Assembly: GCF_016862555.1 (NCBI RefSeq)
Contig: NZ_BONE01000049.1
Span: 1 to 64,000 of the forward strand
DNA length: 64,000 nt
Reading direction: 5' to 3'
Source: Asanoa siamensis
Lineage (GTDB): Bacteria; Actinomycetota; Actinomycetes; Mycobacteriales; Micromonosporaceae
Part shown: positions 40,642 through 50,377 of the stretch, piece after piece
Numbering within the stretch: position 1 is the first letter of the stretch
Layout of the letters: every line of letters starts with the position of its first letter
Notes under the pieces: generated by a model
Database searches by the model: none
What the model was told of the DNA's origin: nothing
The model's input: only the letters and a program-made list of their open reading frames with translations
Position numbers and translations under genes: made by a program

Positions 40642-41157
40642 ATGGAGACGTGGGATGCCCTTCGGGCCAGGCGGAACGTGCGTGACTACACCGCCGACCC
40701 GGTGTCTGGCGACGATCTCGACCGCATCGTCGAGGCCGGCTGGCGGGCGCCGTCCGCGTCCAACCGGCAGCACTGGGACTTCGTCCTCGTCACCGACCGG
40801 GCGCAGCTCACCGATCTCGCGACCGTGTGGCCCTCGGCGGGGCACATCGGACGCGCGGCCGCCGCGATCGCGCTGGTGGTGCCGTTGCCCGTCGACGAGC
40901 GGCAGAAGGTGCTCGACCAGTACGACCTCGGTCAGGCCACCTACGCCATGATGCTCGCCGCCGCCGACCGCGGGATCGGCACGGGGCACTCCTCGGTGGG
41001 CGACCAGGCCCGGGCGCGCGCGATCCTGGGTGTGCCGGAGGACCACGAGGTGGCCTACCTGCTCGGCGTCGGCCACCCGGCCGACCGGCCGCTGCGGCCC
41101 GTCAAGCGCCCCAACCGCCGCCCCTTCGACGAGGTCGTGCACCGCGGCCGCTGGTGA
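40642..41157 (+). CDS. Nitroreductase-family FMN oxidoreductase
   Basis: A 171-residue flavoprotein of the small nitroreductase type, with the FMN-binding opening RARRNVRDYTADPVSGDDL, the RAPSASNRQHWDFVLV motif, and a C-terminal LLGVGHPADRPL. Such proteins dimerise and reduce quinones, nitro compounds or flavins with NAD(P)H. It is divergent from the KAP operon and appears monocistronic; the aldo-keto reductase and catalase nearby make redox stress a plausible theme. Confidence 0.92.
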   Translation: METWDALRARRNVRDYTADPVSGDDLDRIVEAGWRAPSASNRQHWDFVLVTDRAQLTDLATVWPSAGHIGRAAAAIALVVPLPVDERQKVLDQYDLGQATYAMMLAAADRGIGTGHSSVGDQARARAILGVPEDHEVAYLLGVGHPADRPLRPVKRPNRRPFDEVVHRGRW

Positions 41158-41163
41158 CGCGGG

Positions 41164-41919
41164 TCAGGCCAGGCTGCTGGCCAACTCGGCCAGCGTCAAC
41201 GGCCGCGCGAGGTGGTAGCCCTGCGCGTACGCGACCCCTATCCGCTCCAGCGCCGCGAGCTGTTCGGCCGTCTCGACGCCTTCCGCCGTCACGTGCAACC
41301 GCAGGGTGTGGGCCAGGTCGGTGAGCAGGTGGACGATGGCGTGGTCGCGCGGGTTGTGCAGCATCCCGCCGACGAACTCACGGTCGATCTTGATGCCGTG
41401 CAGGGCGAGCCGCGACAGGTAGCGCAGGTCCGTCGACCCCGTGCCCATGTCGTCGAGGGCGACGCCGACGCCGCGCGCGATCAGGCTCTCCAGCCGGGGC
41501 GCCGCGTGGGTCAGCGTCGTGAGGTCGGCGCCTTCGGACAGCTCCAGCCGCAGCCGCTCCGGGGGCAGCCCCGCGTGGTGCAGCGCCGACGTGACCAGGT
41601 GGCAGAAGTCGGTCGCCAGCGTGGGCGCGGAGAGGTTGACGTTGACGTGCGCGGGGGCGAGCCGGCCGAGCGAGGCGAGGTCGCCACAGGCCCGCTGCAG
41701 CACCCATTGGTCCAGCAGGGGCATATGACCCGCCTCGTGGCCGGCCGGCAGGAACTCGGCCGGCGTGATCAGCCCGCGGTCCGGGTGCTGCCAGCGCACC
41801 AGGGCCTCCGCCGCCACGACGGCCCGGTCAGCGATCCGCACGATGGGCTGGTAGAGCAGCCGTAGCTCGTCGTGGGCGACGGCTTCGGCGAGGGTGGGCT
41901 CGGGCAGGCAGGTGGTCAT
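41164..41919 (-). CDS. Stand-alone EAL-domain cyclic-di-GMP phosphodiesterase
   Basis: The 251-residue protein (start MTTCLPEPTLAEAV) is a single EAL domain. The active-site residues are largely intact: EALVRW, NVNLSA (Asn), ELSEGA (Glu), ALDDMGTGSTDL (Asp-Asp), KIDREF (Lys), TAEGVE (Glu) and AQGYHLARPL (Gln). It should hydrolyse c-di-GMP to pGpG. No sensor or GGDEF domain is attached, so control must come from expression or a partner. It lies downstream of and in the same direction as the large LuxR-family gene. Confidence 0.92.
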   Translation of the reverse strand: MTTCLPEPTLAEAVAHDELRLLYQPIVRIADRAVVAAEALVRWQHPDRGLITPAEFLPAGHEAGHMPLLDQWVLQRACGDLASLGRLAPAHVNVNLSAPTLATDFCHLVTSALHHAGLPPERLRLELSEGADLTTLTHAAPRLESLIARGVGVALDDMGTGSTDLRYLSRLALHGIKIDREFVGGMLHNPRDHAIVHLLTDLAHTLRLHVTAEGVETAEQLAALERIGVAYAQGYHLARPLTLAELASSLA

Positions 41920-42093
41920 GATCTGCGGGCTCCTGGGAGAGGCGAACTGAGGACCGCCCCACTGTGGCCGGGCACGTGGTGGCATCAGCCCTGTCGGCGA
42001 CGCGGGTCCCGGGGCACCCGGTCGGGTTCACGGGGGCCCCGGGGGGAGCCCGGACCAGGCCCGGATGTCCGGTTCAGGGGCACGGGAGGGCCG

Positions 42094-44853
42094 TCACCGG
42101 GACGCGGGCACCGCCATGCCCGTGTCCAGCGGGGTGTCCCGCAGCTCCCGACGGGAGCCGATCGCCAACTTCGCGAACACCTTTCGCAGGTGCCACTCGA
42201 CCGTCCGCGGGCTGATGAACAGCTCGGCCCCGATCTCCTGGTTGGTCCGGCCCTCCCAGGCCAGCGAGGCGATCAGCGTCTCCTGTGGCGTCAGGTCCAT
42301 CGTGGTGTCCGGCGTACGCTTGCGCACCGTCTCGCCCGTGGCCAGCAGCTCGTTGCGCGCCCGCTCGGCGAACGCGTCCGCTCCCATGTGGGTGAACAGG
42401 TCGTGGGCGTGCCGGAGCTGGTCGCGGGCGTCGGCCCGGCGGTTGTTGCGGCGCAGCCACTCGCCGTACACGAGATGCGCGCGCGCCAGGTGTGCGCTCA
42501 TGCGGCACCCGGTCAGCTTGTCGATGGCCGTCCGGTAGAGGCCGTCGGCGTCCGGACCGCGCGCGAGCAGCGCCCGCGACCGGGCCTCGGTCCCCAGCGC
42601 CCACGTGGTGCCGCTCGCCTGGGTCCGCTTCGTCAGCTCGCGCAGGGCGGCCTCGCCGACGTCCCACTCCTCCAGCCGCGCGGCCGCCTCGACCAGCTCG
42701 GGCAGCGCCCACGACTTCGCCACGAGCTGGTCGCCGGCGGTGGCCCGCCGGGCCGAGGCCAGCGCCGTGGCATAACGGCCGAGCCCGTTGTCGAGCACCG
42801 CCGCCGCGTACTCGGTCAGCACGAGGGCGCTGCCTTCCCCACGGGGGAACGCCTCCTGGACCACGGCCTCGGTGAGCTCCTCGGTGCTCGCCTGGTCGCC
42901 CCGCCAGGCCGCCAACATGATCGGGGTGTACGGCAGCGGCGCCAGCCCGATGGCACCGCTGAGGGCGGCGGCTTCCTCGGTCATGGCGGCCGCGGTCACG
43001 AAGTCCCCGGCCTGGAGGTGGAAGCTGGCGAGGTAGTCCAGCGCCGTGGGCAGCAGGCTCAGCATCCCGCTCGCGCGAGCCTCCTGGACGTGTCGGCCGA
43101 GCAGGTCGGCCCACGACGGCCCTTCCCACAGCTCCGCGGCGACCAGGGAGGCCGCCACGCAGATCAGCGTGCGCTGCTCCCGCGTGAGACTGGCCCGCAG
43201 CCCGCGCCGCAACAGCGGCGCCCCCGCCGTGTACCCCTCCGTGAACTGGACCGACAGGCCGTCGAGCAGCAGGTCCACCGGATCGCGGCTGCCCGGGTTG
43301 CCGGGCGCGGACCGCGCGGCCTCCGCCACCACGCGCACGCCGTGCTCCGGCTCCAGGCGTCCGGCACCGGCGAACACCGGGGCCAGCAGCGCCTCCAGGT
43401 AGGTCTCGCGGGCCAGGGGCACGTCCAGCGGCGTGAGCCGGCGCGCCGCGTCGAGCAGCAGCGCCGGTGCGTCGGTGCCGCGACTGCGTTTGAACACCAG
43501 GTCCGCGCGAAGTCGTTCCAGCCGGGCCATCTGCAGGCTGTCCAGCCGGGCCATCTCGGCGGTGGCGAGCAGCTCGTCGGCCGCGTCCGGCGCGCCGGCG
43601 GCCACCGCGGCCTCCGCCGCGGCCAGGGCCCGCCGGCCGCGGTGCGCCTGCACCGGCGTCAGCTCGGTGGCCCGCCGCAGGAACGCCGCCGCCGCGGCGG
43701 CCCCGCCGCGCGCCTGCGCCCGGCTCGCCGAGCGCTCCAGCTCCGCCGCCAGCCACTCGTCCGGGGCGACCGCCGCGGCCGCGAGATGCCATGCGCGCCG
43801 GTCCGGATCGGTTTGGGGATCGGTCACCTCCGCCAGCGCCCGGTGGGCGACCTGCCGGTCGGCGCGCCCGGCAGCCCGGTGCACGGCCGACCGCACCAGC
43901 GGATGCGTGAAGCGGACCCGGGTGCCCAGCGTGATCAGCCCGGCGGCCTCGGCCGGTGCGGCGGCGTCGTCCTCGAGGCCGCACACGCGCGCGGCCCCCC
44001 ACAGGACGGTCGGGTCACCGACGGACTCGAGCGCCGCCAGCAGCAGGAACTGCTGGGTGTGGGCCGGCAGGGCGCGGATGCGCCGCAGGTAGGCGTCCTC
44101 GATCCGGGCGGACCGGCTCTCCAGCGGCCGGGCTCTGGGCCGGCTGTCGAACTCCGTCGACGTGAGCTCGGCCGGCAGTTGGAGCAGCGCGAGCGGGTTC
44201 CCGCGCGCCTCGGCGAGGATCCGGTCCCGCACCCGTTCGTCCTGCAGCGCCGGTGCCGCCGCGGCCAGCAAGGCGCGCGCGTTCCGGTCGTCCAGCCCGG
44301 TGACGGCGAGCTCCGGCAACCCGAACAGCTCATGGTTGTCGCTCGGGTCGAGCTGGGCGAAGACGAGGGCGATCGGGTCGGCCCCCAGCCGTCTCGCGAC
44401 GAACGCGAGCGCCTGCACCGAGGCGTGGTCCAGCCACTGGACGTCGTCGATCAGGCAGACGACGGGCTTGCCGTCGGCCGACTGCGACAGCAGGGTCAAC
44501 ACCGCCAGACCGACCAGGAACCGTTCGGGTGCCGCCCCGTCGACGAGCCCGAACGCGACACCCAGCGCCTCCCGTTGCGGGCCGGGGAGGTCGCGCAGTC
44601 GGTCGAGCATCGAGACGCAGAACTGGTGCAGGCCGGCGTACGGCAGCTCCATCTCGGACTGCACGCCGGTGACCCGGATGATCCGCGCGTCGGCGGCCTT
44701 CTCGCCCAGGTAGTCCACCAGGGCCGTTTTGCCTTCACCGGACTCGCCGCGCAACACCAGCACCACGTGCCGACCGGCCCGGGCCTCGTCCAGAAGCGCG
44801 TCGAGCACCTCGCACTCGTGGGCCCGACCGTACAGTCCCTGTCCTGGATGCAT
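42094..44853 (-). CDS. Large ATP-binding LuxR-family regulator (LAL type)
   Basis: This 919-residue protein has an N-terminal AAA/STAND ATPase module (GESGEGKTAL near residue 36; Walker B VVCLIDDVQWLDHAS), a long helical repeat region resembling TPRs (about 300-840), and a C-terminal LuxR-type helix-turn-helix (LTPQETLIASLAWEGRTNQE...ISPRTVEWHLRKVFAKL). LAL regulators activate sugar or secondary-metabolite genes in actinomycetes upon ligand or inducer binding. The ATG at 44853 gives the usual N-terminus; GTG at 44862 is possible. It lies 29 bp downstream of the lactonase gene, so it may be read through from the sugar operon. Confidence 0.93.
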   Translation of the reverse strand: MHPGQGLYGRAHECEVLDALLDEARAGRHVVLVLRGESGEGKTALVDYLGEKAADARIIRVTGVQSEMELPYAGLHQFCVSMLDRLRDLPGPQREALGVAFGLVDGAAPERFLVGLAVLTLLSQSADGKPVVCLIDDVQWLDHASVQALAFVARRLGADPIALVFAQLDPSDNHELFGLPELAVTGLDDRNARALLAAAAPALQDERVRDRILAEARGNPLALLQLPAELTSTEFDSRPRARPLESRSARIEDAYLRRIRALPAHTQQFLLLAALESVGDPTVLWGAARVCGLEDDAAAPAEAAGLITLGTRVRFTHPLVRSAVHRAAGRADRQVAHRALAEVTDPQTDPDRRAWHLAAAAVAPDEWLAAELERSASRAQARGGAAAAAAFLRRATELTPVQAHRGRRALAAAEAAVAAGAPDAADELLATAEMARLDSLQMARLERLRADLVFKRSRGTDAPALLLDAARRLTPLDVPLARETYLEALLAPVFAGAGRLEPEHGVRVVAEAARSAPGNPGSRDPVDLLLDGLSVQFTEGYTAGAPLLRRGLRASLTREQRTLICVAASLVAAELWEGPSWADLLGRHVQEARASGMLSLLPTALDYLASFHLQAGDFVTAAAMTEEAAALSGAIGLAPLPYTPIMLAAWRGDQASTEELTEAVVQEAFPRGEGSALVLTEYAAAVLDNGLGRYATALASARRATAGDQLVAKSWALPELVEAAARLEEWDVGEAALRELTKRTQASGTTWALGTEARSRALLARGPDADGLYRTAIDKLTGCRMSAHLARAHLVYGEWLRRNNRRADARDQLRHAHDLFTHMGADAFAERARNELLATGETVRKRTPDTTMDLTPQETLIASLAWEGRTNQEIGAELFISPRTVEWHLRKVFAKLAIGSRRELRDTPLDTGMAVPASR

Positions 44854-44882
44854 CCCTTTCACAGTAATCCCGTGGACCGCTG

Positions 44883-45728
44883 TCAACCGGCATAGCGGGA
44901 AGCGGGCAGCCCACGCGCACCGGGATCGAGCAGCAACGTCTGGCCGGCCAGGGGAGCGGGGTCGCCGCCGAGCCGCGCCGAGGTGACCGCCAGCAGGTCC
45001 AGGTCCGGCCCCACGAACGCGCAGCGGGTCGGGTTGGCCACGGGCACCGGCACCACGCGGTCGACCGTGCCGTCCGGGGCATAGCGGACGATCCGGCCGC
45101 CGCCGAACTTGCAGTTCCACACGAACCCCTCGGCGTCGACCGTGACACCGTCCGGGAACCAGCCGTGCTCCACATCGGACACGAAGACCACGCCCTCCCC
45201 GACGACGCCCGACGGCGAGACCGGGTAGGAGCGGATGACCCGGACCGTGGAGTCCACGTGGTACAGCGTCCGGCCGTCCGGGCTCCACGCCGGCCCGTTG
45301 GAGCAGACGATCCCGCCGAAGGCCCGGATGAGAGTCAGCGACGGCTCGAGCCGGTAGAAGGAACCGAGCGGTTCCTTCTCGGCCAGGTCCATCGAGCCGA
45401 ACCAGAACGCGCCGTACGGGTCGACCGCGCCGTCGTTCAGCCGCGTGCCGGGCGGGGTGTCGATGCCGCGGACGACCTCGACCGTCCCCGCGTCGACGTC
45501 GCAGTAGGCGATGGCGTCCCGCAACGCCGCCACCAGCCCGCCGCCCGCCCGCAGCGCGACGCTGCCGACCAGGTCCGGCACGGGCAGCGTCCGCACCGGG
45601 CCGGCCGGCCACGCCTTCGCGTAGATCCGCCGCTCCAGGATGTCGACCCAGTAGAGGCGGGACCCGTCCCACAACGCGCTCTCGCCGAGCGTGCACGGGA
45701 TGTCGTTGAACACGGTCACGTCAGTCAT
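44883..45728 (-). CDS. SMP-30/gluconolactonase-family protein
   Basis: The 281-residue six-bladed beta-propeller starts MTDVTVFNDIPCTLGESALW, with the metal ligand Glu in LGESALW, TRLNDGAVDPYGAFWFGS and SNGPAWSPDGRTLYHVDS. Such enzymes hydrolyse sugar lactones with a divalent metal. It is the last gene of a sugar ABC transporter operon, overlapping the permease gene by eight bases, which suggests that the imported sugar is oxidised to a lactone and then opened. Confidence 0.92.
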   Translation of the reverse strand: MTDVTVFNDIPCTLGESALWDGSRLYWVDILERRIYAKAWPAGPVRTLPVPDLVGSVALRAGGGLVAALRDAIAYCDVDAGTVEVVRGIDTPPGTRLNDGAVDPYGAFWFGSMDLAEKEPLGSFYRLEPSLTLIRAFGGIVCSNGPAWSPDGRTLYHVDSTVRVIRSYPVSPSGVVGEGVVFVSDVEHGWFPDGVTVDAEGFVWNCKFGGGRIVRYAPDGTVDRVVPVPVANPTRCAFVGPDLDLLAVTSARLGGDPAPLAGQTLLLDPGARGLPASRYAG

Positions 45729-46647
45729 GGGCCTTCTCCCGGCCGTAGGCGAACAGGATCGCGAGGATGACCAGGCCGTAGATCATGAGGCGGCCGTACT
45801 CGGGGACGCGTTGCGCGGCGAGGAACGTCGTCACCGCCACCAGGGTGACCGAGCCGGCGATGACGCCGAGATAGTGGCCGCGGCCGCCGAGGATGGAGAC
45901 GCCGCCGACCACGACGGCGGCGATGGACTCGAAGAGGTACGGGTCGCCGAGGCCGAGCGACGGCTGCCCGCCGTAGGCCACGAGCGCGATCCCGGCCAGT
46001 GCGGCGAAGACCCCGCTGAGCGTGTAGAGCGCCACGGTCACGCCGCGCACGCCCACGCCGGACAGGAACGCGGCGCGCGGGTTGACGCCCACGGCGTACA
46101 CCCGGCGCCCGAAGGTCGTCAGCGTGAGCAGCACGGTCATCAGCAGCGCCACTCCGCCCCAGAGGAACAGCTGCCCCGGCACCGCGCCGGAGAACAGGCC
46201 ACGCAACGGCGACGGGGCGTACGAGCCGCAGGACGCGCAGGTGAGTCCCTTCGAGAGCCCGAGCGTCAGCCCCTGCATCACCCCGTTCATGCCCAGCGTC
46301 ATGACGACGGCCGGCACACCGAGCCAGGCGACGCCGAACCCGTTGCCGAGCCCGACGAGCGCGCCCACACCCAGCGCCAGCACGACGGCCAGCGGCGCCC
46401 GCGAGGTCTGGCCCAGGCTCGACGTGGTGAGCACGATCGCGGCGCCGTTGAGCACCCACGGGATCGACAGGTCGATGCCGCCGACGAGCACGACGAGCAT
46501 CTGCCCGGCGGCGACGAAGCCGGTGAAGCTGGCGACGACCAGCATCACCCGCAGGCTCGACCAGGACGCGAAACCGGGGTGCAGGATCGCGCCGACCAGC
46601 AGGACGGCCGTGGTGCCGGCGAGCGCGTAGAGGACGCGGCGGCTCAT
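45721..46647 (-). CDS. Sugar ABC transporter permease (RbsC-type)
   Basis: The 308-residue inner-membrane protein (MSRRVLYALAGTTAVLLV) has about eight to ten hydrophobic segments and the RbsC-family motifs VLVGGIDLS and VVVGGVSILGGRG. It is translationally coupled to the second permease. Two different permeases in one operon form a heterodimer. Confidence 0.93.
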   Translation of the reverse strand: MSRRVLYALAGTTAVLLVGAILHPGFASWSSLRVMLVVASFTGFVAAGQMLVVLVGGIDLSIPWVLNGAAIVLTTSSLGQTSRAPLAVVLALGVGALVGLGNGFGVAWLGVPAVVMTLGMNGVMQGLTLGLSKGLTCASCGSYAPSPLRGLFSGAVPGQLFLWGGVALLMTVLLTLTTFGRRVYAVGVNPRAAFLSGVGVRGVTVALYTLSGVFAALAGIALVAYGGQPSLGLGDPYLFESIAAVVVGGVSILGGRGHYLGVIAGSVTLVAVTTFLAAQRVPEYGRLMIYGLVILAILFAYGREKAHD

Positions 46648-47582
46648 GCGGGCCTCCGGCGGCGTGCCGCCAGGGCGGCGACGGTGCCGAGCAGCACCGC
46701 CACGACCAGGAACAGGCCCTGGAAGAGCGACTGGTAGAGCGGGTCGATGCCCGCGAAGAACAGGATGTCGATGACCAGCGTCAGCGCCACGGCACCCGCG
46801 ACGGCGCCGAGCGCGCTGCCGCGCCCGCCCGTGAACGCGACGCCGCCGACGACGACCGACGCGATGGAGGTGAGGATGAACGGTGCGCCGGCGTTGGCGT
46901 CGCCGGAGGTCGTGGTCGACACGTAGAACACCGCGGCGAGCGCGGCACACAGCCCGGCGAGCGCGTAGACCTTCAGCTTCACGGCAGCCGCCGGCACGCC
47001 GACCGCGCGGGCGCTGGCCTCGTCGCTGCCGATCGCGTACACCCGCATGCCGAACCGGGTGCGGCGCAGCACGAGCCAGCCGGCGACCGCGAGCCCGAGC
47101 CAGATCAGGCCTGTCGGGGTCGCGGGGTTGGTCAGCACGTGCCGCACCTGCGGCGGGATCGAGCCGCCGGGCACCGGCAGCACCCGCAGCGCGAGACCGG
47201 TGAAGACGGACAGCGTCGCCAGGGTCGTGAGAATCGGCGCGATCCGGCCGTAGGCGACGATCAGTCCGTTGACCGCGCCGCAGGCGGCGCCCAGGGCCAG
47301 CACCGCGACGAGCCACAGTGCCGACGTGGACACCGTCGACGCGGTGACGGCGACGCAGAGGCTGACGATGCCGCCGACCGAGAGGTCGATGCCGCCGGTG
47401 AGCACGACCAGGCTCTGCCCGATCGCGACGAACACGAGCGGCAGCGTGGTGTTGAGGATCGACAGGTAGTCGAACGACGTGGGGAAGCGCCCCAGCCGCG
47501 ACGAGTAGACGACGAGGTAGGCGACCGCGGTGGCCGCCAGCACCAGATAGCCGAGGCTCACCCGGCGCAACGCTTCACGCAT
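46644..47582 (-). CDS. Sugar ABC transporter permease (RbsC-type)
   Basis: The 312-residue permease starts MREALRRVSLGYLVLAATAV with motifs VVLTGGIDLSVGG and VVVGGVAFTGGRGS, the family hallmark. It overlaps the ATPase gene by eight bases and pairs with the permease encoded next. Substrate class is a monosaccharide or similar small polyol, as for the Rbs/Xyl/Ara group. Confidence 0.93.
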   Translation of the reverse strand: MREALRRVSLGYLVLAATAVAYLVVYSSRLGRFPTSFDYLSILNTTLPLVFVAIGQSLVVLTGGIDLSVGGIVSLCVAVTASTVSTSALWLVAVLALGAACGAVNGLIVAYGRIAPILTTLATLSVFTGLALRVLPVPGGSIPPQVRHVLTNPATPTGLIWLGLAVAGWLVLRRTRFGMRVYAIGSDEASARAVGVPAAAVKLKVYALAGLCAALAAVFYVSTTTSGDANAGAPFILTSIASVVVGGVAFTGGRGSALGAVAGAVALTLVIDILFFAGIDPLYQSLFQGLFLVVAVLLGTVAALAARRRRPA

Positions 47583-49128
47583 CCTGACTCTCCTTGATGG
47601 ACGCCGCGACGATCCGCTCCGCGTCGCCGACCGGCCCGGCGAGCTCGGCCGCCACGCGGCCCTCGCGCAGCACCAGGACCCGGTGGCAGAGGTGGGCGAT
47701 CTCCTCGGTCTCGCTGGAGTGGTAGAGGATCGCCTTCCCGCGCGCGGCGAGCGTGTCGACCAGCTCGTAGATGTCGTGCTTGGTGGCCGCGTCGACGCCG
47801 CGGGTGACGTCGAACAGCAGCAGGATGCGGGCGTCGGTGAGCAGCCAGCGGGCCATCACGACCTTCTGCTGGTTGCCGCCCGACAGGGTGTCGGCGGCCC
47901 CGCTCGTCGACCGTCCCGCCCCGATGCGGAGCTGGTCCACGATGGACGCCACGGCCACCCGCTCGGCGGAGCGGTTGACGAACCCGGCGGTGGCACGCCG
48001 CGACAGCGTCGCCGTGGCGATGTTGTCGCGGATCGACAACGGCGGGAACAGCCCTTCGGCCTTGCGGTCCTCGGGCACGTAGGCGATGCCGACGCCCGCC
48101 CGGATCGCGTCCTTCGGCGATCGGACGGTGACCGCCCGGCCGTCGACCTCGATCGTGCCGCCCTCGGCGCGCCGCGCCCCGAACAGCGTCAGGAAGAGGT
48201 CCCGCTGGCCCTGGCCGGCGAGGCCGCCGACACCGAGGATCTCGCCACGCCGCAGGTCGAGGTCGACCCCGCGCAGGCGCCCGCCGGACAGGTTGGAGAC
48301 CCGCAGCGCGCTCTCGTCGGTGGGCCGGGCGCTGATCGTCGGGTACGCCCCGGCGAAGCTCCGCCCGCTCATCAGCGTGACCGCCTCCGCCTCGGAGAGC
48401 CGCTCCCGCGTGGCGACCCGGGTGCCGTTGCGGAACACCGTCACCCGGTCCGCGAGCGCCTCGATCTCCCGCCAGCGGTGGGAGGTGAAGACGACGCAGC
48501 AGCCGTCGTCGCGCAGCCGCCGCATGTGTCGGGCGAGCCACTCGACCTGCCGGTCGGGCAGCGCGGCGGTCGGCTCGTCGAGGATGACCACCCGGGGCTC
48601 GCCGGCCAGCACCCGGACGAGCTCGACCACCTGCCGCTGCGCGACCGACAGGTCCGCCGCCGCGGCGCGCGGGTCGATGTCGTCGACGCCGTAACGGCGC
48701 AGCACCTCCCGCGCGACCGGTGCCAGGCGACCCCGGCGGACCAGCCCGAGCCGCCCGCGTGGCGGATCGTGCAGGAGCAGGTTCTCCGCCACCGTCAGGT
48801 CCGGGAGCAGCGACAGCTCCTGGAACGCCGTCGCCACCCCCAGCCGTCGTCGGGCGGCCGGCCCGACGACCCGCGTGACCTCGGTGCCGAAGATCTCCAC
48901 CGCGCCTCGGTCGGCCCGAATCACTCCACACAGGACCTTGATGAGGGTGCTCTTGCCCGCGCCGTTCTCACCGGCGAGGGCGTGGATCTCGCCGGGACGC
49001 GCCGCGAACGACGCGTCCCGGAGCGCCTGGACCCCGCCGAAGGCGCGGTCGACGCCGGATGCCCGTACCGCCAGGGTCTCGGAGCCGGACCGCGACGGCG
49101 CCGGCGCGATCGACGGGGTCTCGGTCAT
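47575..49128 (-). CDS. Sugar ABC transporter ATP-binding protein (RbsA-type, two nucleotide-binding domains)
   Basis: The 517-residue protein carries two fused NBDs. The first is canonical (GENGAGKST; LSVAQRQVVELV; VVILDEPTAAL). In the second the Walker A is degenerate (GLAGQGQRDLFL) while the signature LSGGNQQKVVMA is strong and Walker B reads LLLFDVTRGVD, as in RbsA. It energises the two permeases. Start ATG overlaps the stop of the binding-protein gene. Confidence 0.95.
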   Translation of the reverse strand: MTETPSIAPAPSRSGSETLAVRASGVDRAFGGVQALRDASFAARPGEIHALAGENGAGKSTLIKVLCGVIRADRGAVEIFGTEVTRVVGPAARRRLGVATAFQELSLLPDLTVAENLLLHDPPRGRLGLVRRGRLAPVAREVLRRYGVDDIDPRAAAADLSVAQRQVVELVRVLAGEPRVVILDEPTAALPDRQVEWLARHMRRLRDDGCCVVFTSHRWREIEALADRVTVFRNGTRVATRERLSEAEAVTLMSGRSFAGAYPTISARPTDESALRVSNLSGGRLRGVDLDLRRGEILGVGGLAGQGQRDLFLTLFGARRAEGGTIEVDGRAVTVRSPKDAIRAGVGIAYVPEDRKAEGLFPPLSIRDNIATATLSRRATAGFVNRSAERVAVASIVDQLRIGAGRSTSGAADTLSGGNQQKVVMARWLLTDARILLLFDVTRGVDAATKHDIYELVDTLAARGKAILYHSSETEEIAHLCHRVLVLREGRVAAELAGPVGDAERIVAASIKESQDA

Positions 49129-50225
49129 GGCGTGCCGAGCTTGACGTCGAGGGTCTTGCCGGGGCACGGGGTCCCGTCCGTCGCCGCCTCCTGGCAGAGG
49201 ACGACGGTGGCGTTGGGTCCCGAGTCGGTGAAGTCGGCGAAGAAGCTGTCCGGCAGGTCGGGGAAGACCGTCTCGCCGGGCACCATGTGGTCGGACGTCG
49301 CGACCGGGAACGGGATCGTGACACTCTCCTTCGGGTGCTCGCCCTTGACCACGGCGCGGGCGAGCTCGAGCGAGATGACCGACAGGAACGGCGGCTGCCC
49401 GATCGACATGCCGTTCACCTTCGGGGTGAGCAGGCCGGCCATGTACTTGCGGAACCCGTTCTCGGCCTCGCCACCGACGACGGGCATCGGGCGGTTGGCG
49501 GCGGCGAAGGCCTTGATGACGCCGTCGGTGCCGCCGGAGACCCAGACACCGTCCACCTTGGGCAGGTTCGCGAGCTGCCCGGAGGTCGCCCGCTGCGCGG
49601 TGGCCGAGTCCCACATGCCGGTGTAGGTCGCGACGACCTTGATGCCGGGGTGGGCCGCGAAGACCTCCTTGGCACCCTTGTTGCGGTCGTTGTCGGCGCC
49701 GGTGCCGGCGACGCCGGTCACCATCACCACGTTGCCCTGCCCGCCGAGCTCGTCGACGATGAACTGCGCGAGCTGCTGGCCGAACTTGACCTGGTCGGTG
49801 TTGACCGTCAGGCCGCACGTGTTGTCGACGACGTTGTCGAACGAGACGACCACGATGCCGCGGTCGCAGGCCTGCTGCACCACCCCGTTGAGGCCGCTGG
49901 TCGAGGCGGCGTTGACGACGATCGCGTCGACGCCCTGCGAGATGAGGTTGGAGATCTGGCGCGACTGGGTCGACACGTCGTTGCCGGCGTTGAAGACGCT
50001 GCACTCGACCTCGTCGACGTACGGCGGCATGGCGCAGGCGGCCTTGTAGACGTTCTCCATCTCCACGCGCCACTGGTTGCCGATGAACGAGTTGGACAGG
50101 GCGATCTTGATCTTGCCGCCGCCCGCGGCGTCGTCGGTGGCGGCCGGGCTGCCGGCGTCGCTGCAGGCCCCGGCGAACAGGACCAGCGTCGCGGCGACGA
50201 CCGCGAGGTGTCGAGGTAGATTCAT
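49125..50225 (-). CDS. Sugar ABC transporter substrate-binding lipoprotein (ribose-binding-like)
   Basis: The first gene of the operon encodes 366 residues with a signal peptide ending in the lipobox FAGAC, so it is membrane-anchored outside the cell. The mature protein has the periplasmic-binding-protein-1 fold: KIKIALSNSFIGNQWR, GVDAIVVNAASTSGLNG, VVVSFDNVV. GGTGGAG precedes the ATG. It recognises the sugar for the downstream ATPase and permeases; the exact sugar is unknown. Confidence 0.93.
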   Translation of the reverse strand: MNLPRHLAVVAATLVLFAGACSDAGSPAATDDAAGGGKIKIALSNSFIGNQWRVEMENVYKAACAMPPYVDEVECSVFNAGNDVSTQSRQISNLISQGVDAIVVNAASTSGLNGVVQQACDRGIVVVSFDNVVDNTCGLTVNTDQVKFGQQLAQFIVDELGGQGNVVMVTGVAGTGADNDRNKGAKEVFAAHPGIKVVATYTGMWDSATAQRATSGQLANLPKVDGVWVSGGTDGVIKAFAAANRPMPVVGGEAENGFRKYMAGLLTPKVNGMSIGQPPFLSVISLELARAVVKGEHPKESVTIPFPVATSDHMVPGETVFPDLPDSFFADFTDSGPNATVVLCQEAATDGTPCPGKTLDVKLGTP

Positions 50226-50342
50226 GGTTGCTCCACCTGTGAAGGGCGCGACGGGTCCGACCTGCGGCGCCTGGCTCGTGGTCGGCGGGGGCAACCGCCG
50301 GCCACCTGTGGTGTGAGTGCCCGCACTGGCGTGTGGCTGGGC

Positions 50343-50366
50343 GGCCAGGGCTTGGCGGCCCTGGCC
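50343..50366 (-). terminator. Stem-loop terminator downstream of the ROK gene
   Basis: GGCCAGGGC and GCCCTGGCC form a perfect 9-bp stem with a six-base loop, 12 bases after the ROK stop codon. It separates the repressor transcript from the sugar operon that follows in the same direction. Confidence 0.6.
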
Positions 50367-50377
50367 GTTCGGGCTCG

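Noticed and set aside
41872-44895. 1007-codon open frame on the plus strand opposite the LAL regulator gene
   Set aside because: Arg/Gln/Gly-rich translation without domains; it mirrors the codon pattern of the real minus-strand gene, as long antisense frames do in high-GC DNA.
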